A stretch of 64,000 nucleotides of DNA, taken from NCBI RefSeq assembly GCF_009193185.1, contig NZ_VUKF01000007.1:1-64000 (forward strand), written 5' to 3'. The notes under the pieces were generated by a model. That model saw only the letters and a program-made list of their open reading frames with translations, ran no database searches and was not told the DNA's origin. A program made the translations under genes and the position numbers. Shown here one piece after another: positions 42,143 to 52,088 of this stretch. The number at the start of each line of letters is the position of its first letter. Within the stretch, counting starts at the first letter, position 1. This DNA comes from Georgenia thermotolerans (GTDB taxonomy: Bacteria > Actinomycetota > Actinomycetes > Actinomycetales > Actinomycetaceae).

Positions 42143-43669
42143 ATGACCAGCACGCAGACCACCACCCCCGGCACCGGCACGGTGCCGGCCTCCCACTGGC
42201 TCGACGGCAAGCCCTACGCCGGCGGCTCGACCCGCACCGGGGAGGTGTACAACCCGGCCACCGGCGAGGTGACCTCCCTGGTGGCGTTCGCGTCCGAGGA
42301 GGACGTCGCCGCCGCCGTGGCCTCCGCCACGGCCGCCTTCCCCGCCTGGCGCGACACCTCCCTGGCGCGGCGCACTCAGGTGCTCTTCGCCTTCCGTGAG
42401 CTGCTCAACGCCCGCAAGAACGAGCTCGCTGAGATCATCACCGCCGAGCACGGCAAGGTGCTCTCCGACGCCCTCGGCGAGATCGCCCGCGGCCTCGAGG
42501 TCGTCGAGGTCGCCTGCGGCATCGCCCACCTGCTCAAGGGCGAGATGACCGAGAACGCCTCCACCGGCGTCGACGTCTACTCCATCCGCCAGCCGCTCGG
42601 CCCGGTCGCGATCATCTCCCCGTTCAACTTCCCGGCCATGGTGCCGATGTGGTTCTTTCCGATCGCCATCGCCGCCGGCAACACCGTCGTGCTCAAGCCG
42701 TCCGAGAAGGACCCCTCGGCCTCCCTGTGGCTGGCCGAGCTGTGGGCCGAGGCGGGCCTGCCCGCCGGGGTGTTCAACGTCGTCCAGGGCGACAAGGTCG
42801 CCGTCGACGCCCTGCTCACCCACCCCGACATCAAGGCTGTCTCCTTCGTCGGCTCCACCCCGATCGCGAAGTACGTCTACGAGACCGCCACCGCGCACGG
42901 CAAGCGCGTCCAGGCCCTCGGCGGGGCGAAGAACCACATGGTCGTCCTGCCCGACGCCGACCTCGACCTGGCCGCCGACTCCGCCGTCAACGCCGGCTTC
43001 GGCTCCGCGGGGGAGCGGTGCATGGCCATCTCCGCCCTCGTCGCCGTCGGCCCGGTCGCCGACGACCTCGTCGCCAAGATCGCCGAGCGCGCCCAGGGGA
43101 TCAAGACCGGCGACGGACGCCGCAGCTGCGACATGGGCCCCCTGGTCACCAGGCCGCACCGGGACAAGGTCGCCGGCTACATCGACGCGGGCGAGGCGGC
43201 CGGCGCCACCGTCGTCGTCGACGGCCGCACCGTGGAGCCCGACGGCGCCGCGGGCGGGTTCTGGCTCGGCCCCACCCTGCTCGACCACGTCACCCCGGAG
43301 ATGAGCGTCTACACCGACGAGATCTTCGGCCCGGTCCTCTCGGTGGTGCGGGTGGAGACCTACGACGAGGCCCTGGCGCTCATCAACGCCAACCCCTACG
43401 GCAACGGGACCGCCATCTTCACCAACGACGGCGGCGCCGCCCGGAAGTTCCAGAACGAGGTCGAGGTCGGCATGGTCGGCATCAACGTGCCGATCCCGGT
43501 GCCGGTCGGGTACTACTCCTTCGGCGGCTGGAAGAACTCCCTCTTCGGCGACACCCACGCCTACGGCGCCGACGGCGTGCGCTTCTTCACCAGGACCAAG
43601 GCGGTCACCGAACGCTGGCTGGACCCCAGCCACGGCGGCATCAACCTCGGCTTCCCCCAGAACCACTGA
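42143..43669 (+). CDS. mmsA: CoA-acylating (methyl)malonate-semialdehyde dehydrogenase
   Basis: Converts methylmalonate semialdehyde to propionyl-CoA, or malonate semialdehyde to acetyl-CoA, with NAD and CoA. The 508 residues form an ALDH fold with catalytic Cys293 in FGSAGERCMAIS. GGAKNH near 260-265 has Asn where hydrolytic ALDHs have the general-base Glu, which is diagnostic of the CoA-dependent MMSDH group. The ATG is preceded by AAGGAG. The aminotransferase follows 23 bases later, so the pair would turn beta-alanine or a similar amino acid into a semialdehyde and then acyl-CoA. Confidence 0.9.
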   Translation: MTSTQTTTPGTGTVPASHWLDGKPYAGGSTRTGEVYNPATGEVTSLVAFASEEDVAAAVASATAAFPAWRDTSLARRTQVLFAFRELLNARKNELAEIITAEHGKVLSDALGEIARGLEVVEVACGIAHLLKGEMTENASTGVDVYSIRQPLGPVAIISPFNFPAMVPMWFFPIAIAAGNTVVLKPSEKDPSASLWLAELWAEAGLPAGVFNVVQGDKVAVDALLTHPDIKAVSFVGSTPIAKYVYETATAHGKRVQALGGAKNHMVVLPDADLDLAADSAVNAGFGSAGERCMAISALVAVGPVADDLVAKIAERAQGIKTGDGRRSCDMGPLVTRPHRDKVAGYIDAGEAAGATVVVDGRTVEPDGAAGGFWLGPTLLDHVTPEMSVYTDEIFGPVLSVVRVETYDEALALINANPYGNGTAIFTNDGGAARKFQNEVEVGMVGINVPIPVPVGYYSFGGWKNSLFGDTHAYGADGVRFFTRTKAVTERWLDPSHGGINLGFPQNH

Positions 43670-43692
43670 CGACGGCGACAAGGAGACTTTCC

Positions 43693-45060
43693 GTGCCCGC
43701 ACCCACCGACCCGGTCGCCCGCCGCGCCTACGAGCTCGACCGCGCCCACGTCTTCCACTCCTGGTCCGCCCAGGGCGCGCTCGACCCCATGGTCGTCACC
43801 CGCGCCGAGGGCTCCTACGTCTGGGACGGCGACGGGAGGAGGTACCTCGACTTCTCCTCCCAGCTCGTCAACACCAACATCGGCCACCAGCACCCCAAGG
43901 TCGTCGCCGCCATCAAGGCCCAGGCCGACGTCCTGTGCACCATCGGACCGCCGTATGCCAACACCGCCCGATCCGAGGCCGCCCGGCTCATCGCCGAGCG
44001 TGCCCCGGAGGGGCTGAACAAGGTGTTCTTCACCAACGCCGGCGCCGAGGCGGTGGAGAACGCCGTGCGGATGGCGCGCCTGCACACCGGCCGGCAGAAG
44101 GTGCTGTCGACCTACCGCAGCTACCACGGCGCCACGACGACGGCGATCAACCTCACCGGCGACCCGCGGCGCTGGCCCAACGAGTTCGGCAACGCCGGAT
44201 TCGTGCACTTCTTCGGCCCGTTCCTCTACCGCTCGCCCTTCCACGCCACCACCGAGGCCGAGGAGTGCTCGCGGGCGCTGGAGCACCTCGAGCAGGTCAT
44301 CACCTTCGAGGGGCCGGGCACCGTCGCTGCGATCATCCTCGAGACCGTCCCTGGCACCGCCGGCATCATGCCCCCGCCGCCCGGATACCTCGCCGGCGTG
44401 CGCGAGCTGTGCGACCGGCACGGCATCGTCTTCATTGCCGACGAGGTCATGGCCGGCTTCGGCCGCACCGGGGCCTGGTTCGCCGTCGACCACTACGGGG
44501 TGACGCCGGACCTCATCACCTTCGCCAAGGGCGTCAACTCCGGGTACGTCCCGCTGGGCGGGGTGATCATCTCCGACGCGATCGCCGCCACCTTCGACGA
44601 GCGGGTCTTCCCCGGCGGGCTGACCTACTCCGGGCACCCGCTGGCCTGCGCCGCCGCCGTGGCGACCATCGTGGCCATGGAGGAGGAGCGGATCGTCGAG
44701 CACGCCGCCGAGATGGGGGAGCGGGTGATCGGCCCGCGGCTGCGGGAGATGGCCGAGCGGCACCCCGTCATCGGGGACGTGCGGGGGCTGGGCGTGTTCT
44801 GGGCGCTGGACCTCGTCGTGGACCGGGAGACCAAGGAGCCCCTGGCTCCGTACGGCGGATCCTCGCCGGCGATCGCCGAGCTCATGGGCGCGGCGAAGAA
44901 GGCCGGGCTGCTGCTCTTCAACAACTACCACCGCATCCACGTGGTCCCGCCGTGCACGGTCAGCGAGGCCGAGCTCGACGAGGGGCTGACGATCCTCGAC
45001 GAGGTGCTGGCGCTCGCGGACGCGCACACCACGGCCGGGGCGGCGGTGGCTGCGTCGTAG
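43693..45060 (+). CDS. class III aminotransferase (beta-alanine/omega-amino acid type)
   Basis: A 455-residue PLP enzyme that transfers amino groups from an omega-amino acid, probably beta-alanine, to pyruvate or a keto acid. The pattern is intact: FTNAGAEAVENAVRMAR (phosphate binding), YRSYHGATT, PLP-ring Asp250 in IADEVMAGFGRTG and Schiff-base Lys279 in ITFAKGVNSGYVPLGG. Start GTG with AAGGAG eight to ten bases upstream. It is the partner of the upstream semialdehyde dehydrogenase. It could also act on other omega-amines; sequence alone cannot decide. Confidence 0.88.
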   Translation: MPAPTDPVARRAYELDRAHVFHSWSAQGALDPMVVTRAEGSYVWDGDGRRYLDFSSQLVNTNIGHQHPKVVAAIKAQADVLCTIGPPYANTARSEAARLIAERAPEGLNKVFFTNAGAEAVENAVRMARLHTGRQKVLSTYRSYHGATTTAINLTGDPRRWPNEFGNAGFVHFFGPFLYRSPFHATTEAEECSRALEHLEQVITFEGPGTVAAIILETVPGTAGIMPPPPGYLAGVRELCDRHGIVFIADEVMAGFGRTGAWFAVDHYGVTPDLITFAKGVNSGYVPLGGVIISDAIAATFDERVFPGGLTYSGHPLACAAAVATIVAMEEERIVEHAAEMGERVIGPRLREMAERHPVIGDVRGLGVFWALDLVVDRETKEPLAPYGGSSPAIAELMGAAKKAGLLLFNNYHRIHVVPPCTVSEAELDEGLTILDEVLALADAHTTAGAAVAAS

Positions 45061-45074
45061 GGACCCCGGCGAGC

Positions 45075-45122
45075 GATTGGGTAGCTTTCGTCAGGTTCAA
45101 GCCTGACGGAAGCTACCCAATC
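45075..45122. terminator. 21-bp near-perfect hairpin between convergent operons
   Basis: The arm gattgggtagctttcgtcag (45075-45094, plus one G) pairs with 45102-45122 over 21 base pairs with a single T-G wobble. The loop is TTCAAG. It lies 14 bases after the aminotransferase stop and 180 bases from the end of the DeoR gene on the other strand. It probably works as a bidirectional terminator but is far longer and less GC-rich than other terminators here, so it may be a member of a dispersed repeat family. Confidence 0.75.
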
Positions 45123-45298
45123 TGCTTGTTCTGCCCCCGGACGGCACCGCTCGGCATGTCGTCGCCGCCCCGGTCGCACGCCGCGAGCGCCCGCACCGCT
45201 CTGCGAGGCCGGCAGAATCCTCACGCGTCGGCTACGCCGAAGCGGTGTCCGGCGAACGCGGACCGGGGCACGACCCTGCGCCTCGGCCCCGGTGGTGC

Positions 45299-46051
45299 TC
45301 AGTCCTTGCGCGGGGTCACCCGGATCAGCGGGACGGGGAACCGCGCCGCCCGGATCGGGTCGAGCGTGTCGTCGGTGATGCCCGCCGTGAAGCTCTCGAA
45401 CCCGAACACCTTGAACAGCGCCTCGCGGCCGAACTTCGTCGAGTCGGCGACGAAGAAGGCCTCCGAGGCGATGGAGCGCATCTTGCGCTTGAGCTCGATG
45501 GCGTAGCTGCTGGCCGCGTAGATGCCGTCGTCCATGACGGTGCCGGCACCGAAGACGGCGACGTTGACCCGCATGGTGTCGAGCTGCTGGATCGACGCCG
45601 GGCCCCACATCGAGGTGCTGGTCGGCAGCAGCTCCCCGCCGATGAAGACGAGATTGATCTGCGGCTTGGTGGAGATCTCCAGGCCGACGTGCAGGTCGTT
45701 GGTCACCACCGTGAGGCGGTTGTGGTGGAGCGCCCGGGCGACCTCGAGGCACGTGGTGCCGCTGTCGAGCAGCACCGTCTGCCCCTCGTGGATGCGCTCC
45801 GCCATCGCCGCCCCGATGGCCCGCTTCTCGGGCAGCTGCGGGTCGTGGTCCGGGGGAGGCTCGGCCTGCTCCCCGGCGCCGGCCGGCGCGGCGGCGCCGC
45901 CGTGGGTGCGCACCACGACGCCGTCGGCCGCGAGGCGGTCGAGGTCGCGCCGGATCGTGGAGCTGTCCACGGCGAACCGCTGCGCGAGGGTGGTGACGCT
46001 CTGGAAGCCGCGCTGCTCGATGAGCTCGGCGATCTGCTGGCGGCGCGACAT
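45299..46051 (-). CDS. DeoR-family sugar-catabolism regulator
   Basis: A 250-residue repressor. The N-terminal helix-turn-helix (MSRRQQIAELIEQRGFQSV then AQRFAVDSSTIRRDLDRL) is followed by the DeoR C-terminal sensor fold (LDSGTTCLEVARAL, VVTNDLHVGLEI, VFIGGELLPTSTSMWGP). Such domains bind phosphorylated sugars as inducers. It is divergent from an ABC importer followed by DhaK/DhaL, so the inducer is probably the phosphorylated product of that pathway. GGAAGG lies upstream of the ATG. A perfect inverted repeat in the shared promoter is the likely operator. Confidence 0.9.
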   Translation of the reverse strand: MSRRQQIAELIEQRGFQSVTTLAQRFAVDSSTIRRDLDRLAADGVVVRTHGGAAAPAGAGEQAEPPPDHDPQLPEKRAIGAAMAERIHEGQTVLLDSGTTCLEVARALHHNRLTVVTNDLHVGLEISTKPQINLVFIGGELLPTSTSMWGPASIQQLDTMRVNVAVFGAGTVMDDGIYAASSYAIELKRKMRSIASEAFFVADSTKFGREALFKVFGFESFTAGITDDTLDPIRAARFPVPLIRVTPRKD

Positions 46052-46090
46052 CGTTGACCTTCCGCTTGACCTGGGCGAACAGTAGCAACC

Positions 46091-46175
46091 TGCACGACTC
46101 CGTGCGCATGGCTGCCTGGATTCGTGCACATTCTTGCACGACTTGTTGGACTTTCAGACGGGAGCCCCCTAATGT
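46091..46175 (+). promoter_or_regulatory. DeoR operators and promoter of the sugar ABC operon
   Basis: A perfect inverted repeat TCGTGCA (46122-46128), six bases, TGCACGA (46135-46141). An imperfect copy with TGCACG and CGTGC lies at 46091-46108. Downstream are TTGGAC (46146-46151) and TAATGT (46170-46175) with an 18-base spacer. The operator ends just before the -35, where a repressor would block polymerase. Confidence 0.6.
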
Positions 46176-46265
46176 GTGCGGCAAGTCAGGGAATCTGACG
46201 CACGAAAACAGGAATCGCTGCGCGGACACGGGGGTTCCCGCGCACCATCACGAGGGAGTGAACGG

Positions 46266-47309
46266 ATGAGGAACAAGCGCGCCGCTGGCGTTGTCGCCGC
46301 GGGTCTCGCCACCCTGCTCTTGGCCGCCTGCGGGTCCGTCAACGACGGTGCCGCCGCGAGCGGCGACAAGGCCTCGAGCGGCGGCAGCGGCTCGGACCAG
46401 ACGATGGTCACCGTCGTGAAGGTCAAGGGCATCGCCTGGTTCGACCGCATGGACGAGGGCGTCGTCGCCTACGGCGAGCGGACCGGCATCGACACGCGCA
46501 CCGAGGGCGGTGACGACGTCTCGCCGGAGAAGCAGATCCAGATCATCCAGGACCTCATCGCCCAGAAGCCGACCGCCATCACCGTCGTGCCGAACTCGCC
46601 CGAGGCGCTCTCCGCGGTCCTCAAGCAGGCTCAGGCCCAGGGGATCAAGGTCGTCGCGCACGAGGCGACCGGCATCGAGAACGTCGACATCGACATCGAG
46701 GCGTTCGACAACGCCGACTACGGCATCGACATCATGGAGAACCTCGCCCAGTGCATGGACGAGGAGGGCAAGTACGTCCAGTTCGTCGGCGGCCTCACCG
46801 CCAAGACCCACATGGAGTGGGTCGGCGCCGCCTACGACTACCAGACCGAGAACTACCCGAACATGACGCGCGTCGAGACCCCGATCGAGAGCACCGACAA
46901 CGAGACGGCCGCGTACGAGAAGGCCAAGGAGATCCTCGCGAAGCACCCGGACATCAAGGGCTTCCAGGGCTCCGCCGGCAACGACGTGCCGGGCATCGCC
47001 CGCGCGATCGAGGAGGCCGGCCTGGAGGACAAGGTCTGCAACATGGGCACCTCGATCCCCTCGGCCGCCGCGAAGTACCTGGCGACCGGCTCGATCGACA
47101 AGATCTTCTTCTGGGACCCGGCGCTGGCCGGCGAGGCCCAGCTGGAGATCGCCCGCATCCTCGCCGACGGCGGCACGATCGAGGAGGGCACCGACCTGGG
47201 CATCGAGGGCTACACCAGCCTCAAGAAGATGGACGGCTACGACAACGTCTTCGTCGGTGACGCCGGCATCGCGGCCGACGCCGAGGCCGCCAAGCAGTAC
47301 AACTTCTGA
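46266..47309 (+). CDS. sugar/polyol ABC transporter substrate-binding lipoprotein
   Basis: A 347-residue lipoprotein (lipobox LLAAC, Cys22) of the periplasmic-binding-protein type I, RbsB/LsrB-like group. The mature part reads TVVKVKGIAWFDRMDEGVVAYG, AITVVPNSPEALSAVLKQA and VGGLTAKTHMEW. This group binds small sugars such as ribose, AI-2, erythritol or rhamnose. A purine-rich GAGGGAG lies upstream of the ATG. It heads an operon with an ATPase, two permeases, DhaK, DhaL and a dehydrogenase under DeoR control. Confidence 0.9.
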   Translation: MRNKRAAGVVAAGLATLLLAACGSVNDGAAASGDKASSGGSGSDQTMVTVVKVKGIAWFDRMDEGVVAYGERTGIDTRTEGGDDVSPEKQIQIIQDLIAQKPTAITVVPNSPEALSAVLKQAQAQGIKVVAHEATGIENVDIDIEAFDNADYGIDIMENLAQCMDEEGKYVQFVGGLTAKTHMEWVGAAYDYQTENYPNMTRVETPIESTDNETAAYEKAKEILAKHPDIKGFQGSAGNDVPGIARAIEEAGLEDKVCNMGTSIPSAAAKYLATGSIDKIFFWDPALAGEAQLEIARILADGGTIEEGTDLGIEGYTSLKKMDGYDNVFVGDAGIAADAEAAKQYNF

Positions 47310-47370
47310 TCCCACAGGCGCGGGGCGGGCGCAGCGGCCCGCCCCGCGCCGGTGCTGAGAGGCGCACGGC

Positions 47371-48885
47371 ATGACAACCACGGCCCGTTCGGGCACCCCT
47401 GCACCCGTCCTCGAGGTGCGCGACATCGTCAAGACGTTCGGTGGCGTGACCGCCCTGGGTGGCGTCTCGCTCGACCTGCGACCCGGCGAGGTGCTGTGCC
47501 TCGCCGGCGAGAACGGCTGCGGCAAGTCCACCCTCATCAAGATCATCTCCGGCGCGGAGAAGCCCGACGCCGGCGCGATCGTCGTGGACGGCGAGTCGTT
47601 CGCGTCGATGGACCCCACCGACGCCATCAAGAGCGGGATCCAGGTCATCTACCAGGACTTCTCGCTGTTCCCCAACCTCACGGTCGCCGAGAACATCGTC
47701 TTCACCTCGGCGGTCGGCGCGCGGCGGCGGTTCTTCAACCCGCGCGCCGCGCGCCCGGCCGCCCAGCGGATCATCGACGACCTCGGCCTCGCCCTCGACC
47801 TGGACGCCGAGGTCGGCACCCTGTCGGTCGCGGACCGGCAGCTGACGGCGATCTGCCGCTCCCTCGTCAACGAGGCGCGGGTGATCGTCATGGACGAGCC
47901 CACCACGGCCCTGACCCACACGGAGGTCGCGCACCTGTTCGCGATCGTCGAGCGGCTGCGGGCGCGCGGGGTGGCGTTCATCTTCGTCTCCCACAAGCTC
48001 GACGAGGTCCTGGCGATCTCGGACCGGGTGACCGTGCTGCGCTCCGGCAAGCACGTCGTCACCGCCCCGGCCGCCGACCTCGACCCCCGCGCGATCGCCC
48101 AGCACATGACCGGGCAGGAGGTCGACGACTCGCGCCGGGTCACCGAGCTCGCCCCCGGCGCCGCGCCGGTGCTCGAGGTGGAGGGGATGACCCTCCCGGG
48201 CGCGTTCCACGACGTCTCCTTCACGCTGCGCCGCGGCGAGATCCTCGGCCTGACCGGCCTGCTCGGCTCCGGCCGCACGGAGATCGCCGAGTCCCTCTTC
48301 GGCGTCCACCCCTACGAGTCCGGGACGGTGAAGGTCGACGGCGTCCCCACGACGGTGCGCCGCATCGACGACGCCATCGCGGCCGGCATCGGGTACGTCC
48401 CCGAGGACCGCCTCACCCAGGGCCTGTTCCTCGAGAAGTCCATCGCCGACAACATCATCGCCAGCTCCGCCGAGGGGCACCGCACCCGCTGGCGCACCCT
48501 CGACAAGCGCGCGATCCGCTCCACCATCGACACCCTGTTCCGCCGCCTGCGGGTCAAGGCGCCGAACGTCCAGGCCCCCGTGCGCTCCCTCTCCGGCGGC
48601 AACGCCCAGCGCGTGGTGCTCGCCAAGTGGCTCGCGCGGCGGCCCAAGGTGCTCATGCTCAACGGGCCGACCGTCGGCGTCGACGTCGGCTCGAAGTCCG
48701 AGATCCTCGACATCCTGCGCGCCCAGGCCGCCGAGGGCATGGGCGTCATCGTCATCTCCGACGACGTCCCCGAGCTCGTCGCCTGCTGCCACCGCGTCCT
48801 CGTGGTGCGCCACGGCCGCATCGTCGAGGAGCTCGCCGGCGAGGACGTCGACGTCGACAGCATCCGGAAGAAGGTGGCCGCATGA
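47371..48885 (+). CDS. sugar ABC transporter ATP-binding protein (tandem domains)
   Basis: A 504-residue ATPase of the RbsA/MglA type with two ABC modules. The first has Walker A GENGCGKST and Walker B VIVMDEPTTAL. The signature is degenerate, TLSVADRQLTAI. The second has the usual degenerate Walker A GLLGSGRTE and a good signature LSGGNAQRV. This asymmetry is normal for the carbohydrate subfamily. The stop overlaps the next start in ATGA. It energises the two following permeases. Confidence 0.92.
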   Translation: MTTTARSGTPAPVLEVRDIVKTFGGVTALGGVSLDLRPGEVLCLAGENGCGKSTLIKIISGAEKPDAGAIVVDGESFASMDPTDAIKSGIQVIYQDFSLFPNLTVAENIVFTSAVGARRRFFNPRAARPAAQRIIDDLGLALDLDAEVGTLSVADRQLTAICRSLVNEARVIVMDEPTTALTHTEVAHLFAIVERLRARGVAFIFVSHKLDEVLAISDRVTVLRSGKHVVTAPAADLDPRAIAQHMTGQEVDDSRRVTELAPGAAPVLEVEGMTLPGAFHDVSFTLRRGEILGLTGLLGSGRTEIAESLFGVHPYESGTVKVDGVPTTVRRIDDAIAAGIGYVPEDRLTQGLFLEKSIADNIIASSAEGHRTRWRTLDKRAIRSTIDTLFRRLRVKAPNVQAPVRSLSGGNAQRVVLAKWLARRPKVLMLNGPTVGVDVGSKSEILDILRAQAAEGMGVIVISDDVPELVACCHRVLVVRHGRIVEELAGEDVDVDSIRKKVAA

Positions 48886-49970
48886 GTGCGGACAGGTCCA
48901 GGGCGGCACTGCTGCGCCGCCTGCGCGGGCGGAACAACGAGGGCGTCCTCGTCCTCGTCCTGCTCGTGCTCGTCATCGGGATGTCGATCGCCAACCCGGT
49001 GTTCTTCTCGCTCCCGACCGCGTTCGGCATCCTGCGCAGCGCGATCGTGCCGATGATCTTCGCCCTCGGGGTGCTGCTGGTCATCATCTCGGGCGGCATC
49101 GACATGTCGTTCGCGGCGATCGCGGTCTTCGCCGCCTACACCACGATCAAGCTGCAGCTGGCCGGCGGGTACGACCTCGGCCTCGTCGGCGCCTTCGTCA
49201 TGGCGCTGGTCCTGGGGGCCGCCCTGGGGGCGATCAACGGCTTCATCATCGCCAAGTTCCGCCTGCCGACGATGATCGTCACGCTCGGTACCCGCGGCAT
49301 CTTCACCGGGGCGCTGCTCACCTACGTCGGCTCCCGCTACATCGCCGACCTGCCGGGTGGGATGGCGTCGGTCTCGACGACCAACCTCGTCGCCGTGACC
49401 TCCCCGACGGGCAACGCCTACCTGCACGTCATGGTCGTCCCGGCCATCCTCCTCGCGGTCCTCATCGCCTGGATGCTGCGCCGGACGATGTTCGGCCGCA
49501 GCATCTACGCCATCGGCGGCGACGCCGAGGCCGCCCGCCGCGCCGGGATCCGCGTGGTCCGCACCCAGGTCTGGATGTACGTCCTGGTCGGGATGATGGC
49601 CGCCGTCGGCGGCATGATCTACATGATCATGGGCCGCAGCGGCACCCCGCAGGAGCTGGTCGGCGACGAGCTGGACATCATCGCCGCGGTCGTCCTGGGC
49701 GGGGCGTCGATCTTCGGCGGCCGCGGCTCGGTGACCGGCACCGTGCTCGGCGTCCTGCTCATCCAGGTCATCAACAACAGCCTCATCCTCGCCGGGGTGC
49801 CCAGCGCCTGGCAGCGCACCGCCGTCGGCCTGCTCCTCGTCATCGGCGTGGGCGTCCAGGCGATCGCCGCCCGCCGCTCCGCCCGCCGGATCCGCACCAT
49901 CGACGAGTCCGACGACGCCGCGGCCGGCCCGGCGACGACCCCCGTCCAGCACGAGAAGGTGACGGCATGA
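48882..49970 (+). CDS. sugar ABC transporter permease 1
   Basis: A 362-residue RbsC-type permease with about nine or ten membrane helices. Family features are GGIDMSFAAIAVFAAY after the second helix, GFIIAKFRLPTMIVTLGT, and GRSIYAIGGDAEAARRAGI (the loop that contacts the ATPase). It overlaps the ATPase gene and the next permease by four bases each. With permease 2 it should form a heterodimeric channel. Confidence 0.91.
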   Translation: MSADRSRAALLRRLRGRNNEGVLVLVLLVLVIGMSIANPVFFSLPTAFGILRSAIVPMIFALGVLLVIISGGIDMSFAAIAVFAAYTTIKLQLAGGYDLGLVGAFVMALVLGAALGAINGFIIAKFRLPTMIVTLGTRGIFTGALLTYVGSRYIADLPGGMASVSTTNLVAVTSPTGNAYLHVMVVPAILLAVLIAWMLRRTMFGRSIYAIGGDAEAARRAGIRVVRTQVWMYVLVGMMAAVGGMIYMIMGRSGTPQELVGDELDIIAAVVLGGASIFGGRGSVTGTVLGVLLIQVINNSLILAGVPSAWQRTAVGLLLVIGVGVQAIAARRSARRIRTIDESDDAAAGPATTPVQHEKVTA

Positions 49971-51046
49971 ACGACGCCCAGCAGCCGATGCGACGGCTCA
50001 ACCGGTCCGTCGACTCCCGGTGGAAGGACCTGCTCTCCACGGTGCACGTGGACCGCAGCGCGCGGCGGATGCTGCTGCTCGTCGTCGCGGCGTTCGCGCT
50101 GTTCACCGTGCTCAACCCGGCGGTGTTCCTCGGCCCGATCAACCTGCAGAACATCGCGCTCGCCTCGCCCGAGGTCGGCGTGCTCGCGCTGGCGATGATG
50201 CTCGCGATGCTCACCGGCGGCATCGACCTCTCGCTCGTGTCCATCGCGAACCTCACCGCGATCACCATGTCGACGCTGTACACGGCCATCGCGGCCGGCG
50301 ACCCGGCCCGGGCCGAGCAGCTGTTCCCGGTCATCCTGCTCGTGGGCGTCGCGGTGGGCGTCCTGGGCGGGTTCCTCAACGGCGTCCTCGTCGCCTGGGT
50401 CGGCATCACCCCGATCCTCGCGACGCTGGGCACGATGCAGATCTACAACGGCATCGCGGTGGCCTGGACCGGCGGCAAGACCCTCTACGGCGCCCCGGCG
50501 GGGCTGACGGCCTTCGGGCAGTCCACGGTCGGCGGGATCCCCACCCTGTTCGTCGTCTTCATCCTCGTCGCCCTGGCGATCGGCCTGCTGGTCAACCGCA
50601 CGCCGCTGGGCCTGAAGGTGACGCTGCAGGGCGCGAACCCGATGGCCGCGCGCTTCTCCGGCATCAACAGCTCCCGGGTGCTCATGAGCACCTACCTGAC
50701 CACCGGCCTGCTCGGCGGCATCGCCGGGGTGCTGTTCCTCGCCCGCAACCCCACCGCCTCGGCGGACTACGGCGCCTCGTACGTGCTGCTCGTCGTGGTC
50801 ATCGCCGTCCTCGCCGGCACCAACCCCAACGGCGGCTTCGCCACCGTGCTCGGCGTCGTCCTGGCGACCCTCACCCTGCAGATCGTCCAGAGCGGCTTCA
50901 CCGCGGTGCGCCTGTCGGCCTTCGAGTACGCCATGGCCCAGGGCGTGATCCTCGTGGCGGTGATGGTCTTCGACCAGGTCAAGTGGCGGCGGCGACGCCG
51001 GCCGGCACCGCCCGTCGGCGCGGTCAGCGCGACGACCACCGCGTGA
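49967..51046 (+). CDS. sugar ABC transporter permease 2
   Basis: A 359-residue RbsC-type permease with MLTGGIDLSLVSIANL, GFLNGVLVAWVGITPILATLGT and LKVTLQGANPMAARFSGI, the expected signatures. An N-terminal cytoplasmic segment of about 35 residues precedes the first helix. Two distinct permeases per transporter is typical of the AI-2/rhamnose/erythritol subgroup. DhaK follows 35 bases later with a good ribosome site. Confidence 0.91.
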   Translation: MNDAQQPMRRLNRSVDSRWKDLLSTVHVDRSARRMLLLVVAAFALFTVLNPAVFLGPINLQNIALASPEVGVLALAMMLAMLTGGIDLSLVSIANLTAITMSTLYTAIAAGDPARAEQLFPVILLVGVAVGVLGGFLNGVLVAWVGITPILATLGTMQIYNGIAVAWTGGKTLYGAPAGLTAFGQSTVGGIPTLFVVFILVALAIGLLVNRTPLGLKVTLQGANPMAARFSGINSSRVLMSTYLTTGLLGGIAGVLFLARNPTASADYGASYVLLVVVIAVLAGTNPNGGFATVLGVVLATLTLQIVQSGFTAVRLSAFEYAMAQGVILVAVMVFDQVKWRRRRRPAPPVGAVSATTTA

Positions 51047-51081
51047 GCGTCCTCCAGAAAAGCTTCGACGAAAGGAACGTC

Positions 51082-52083
<1,002 letters not shown>

Positions 52084-52088
52084 TCATC

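Noticed and set aside
45076-45298. Possible extension of the aminotransferase into the hairpin region
   Set aside because: The stop TAG at 45058 is at the normal family length, and the following frame has no homology-like features.
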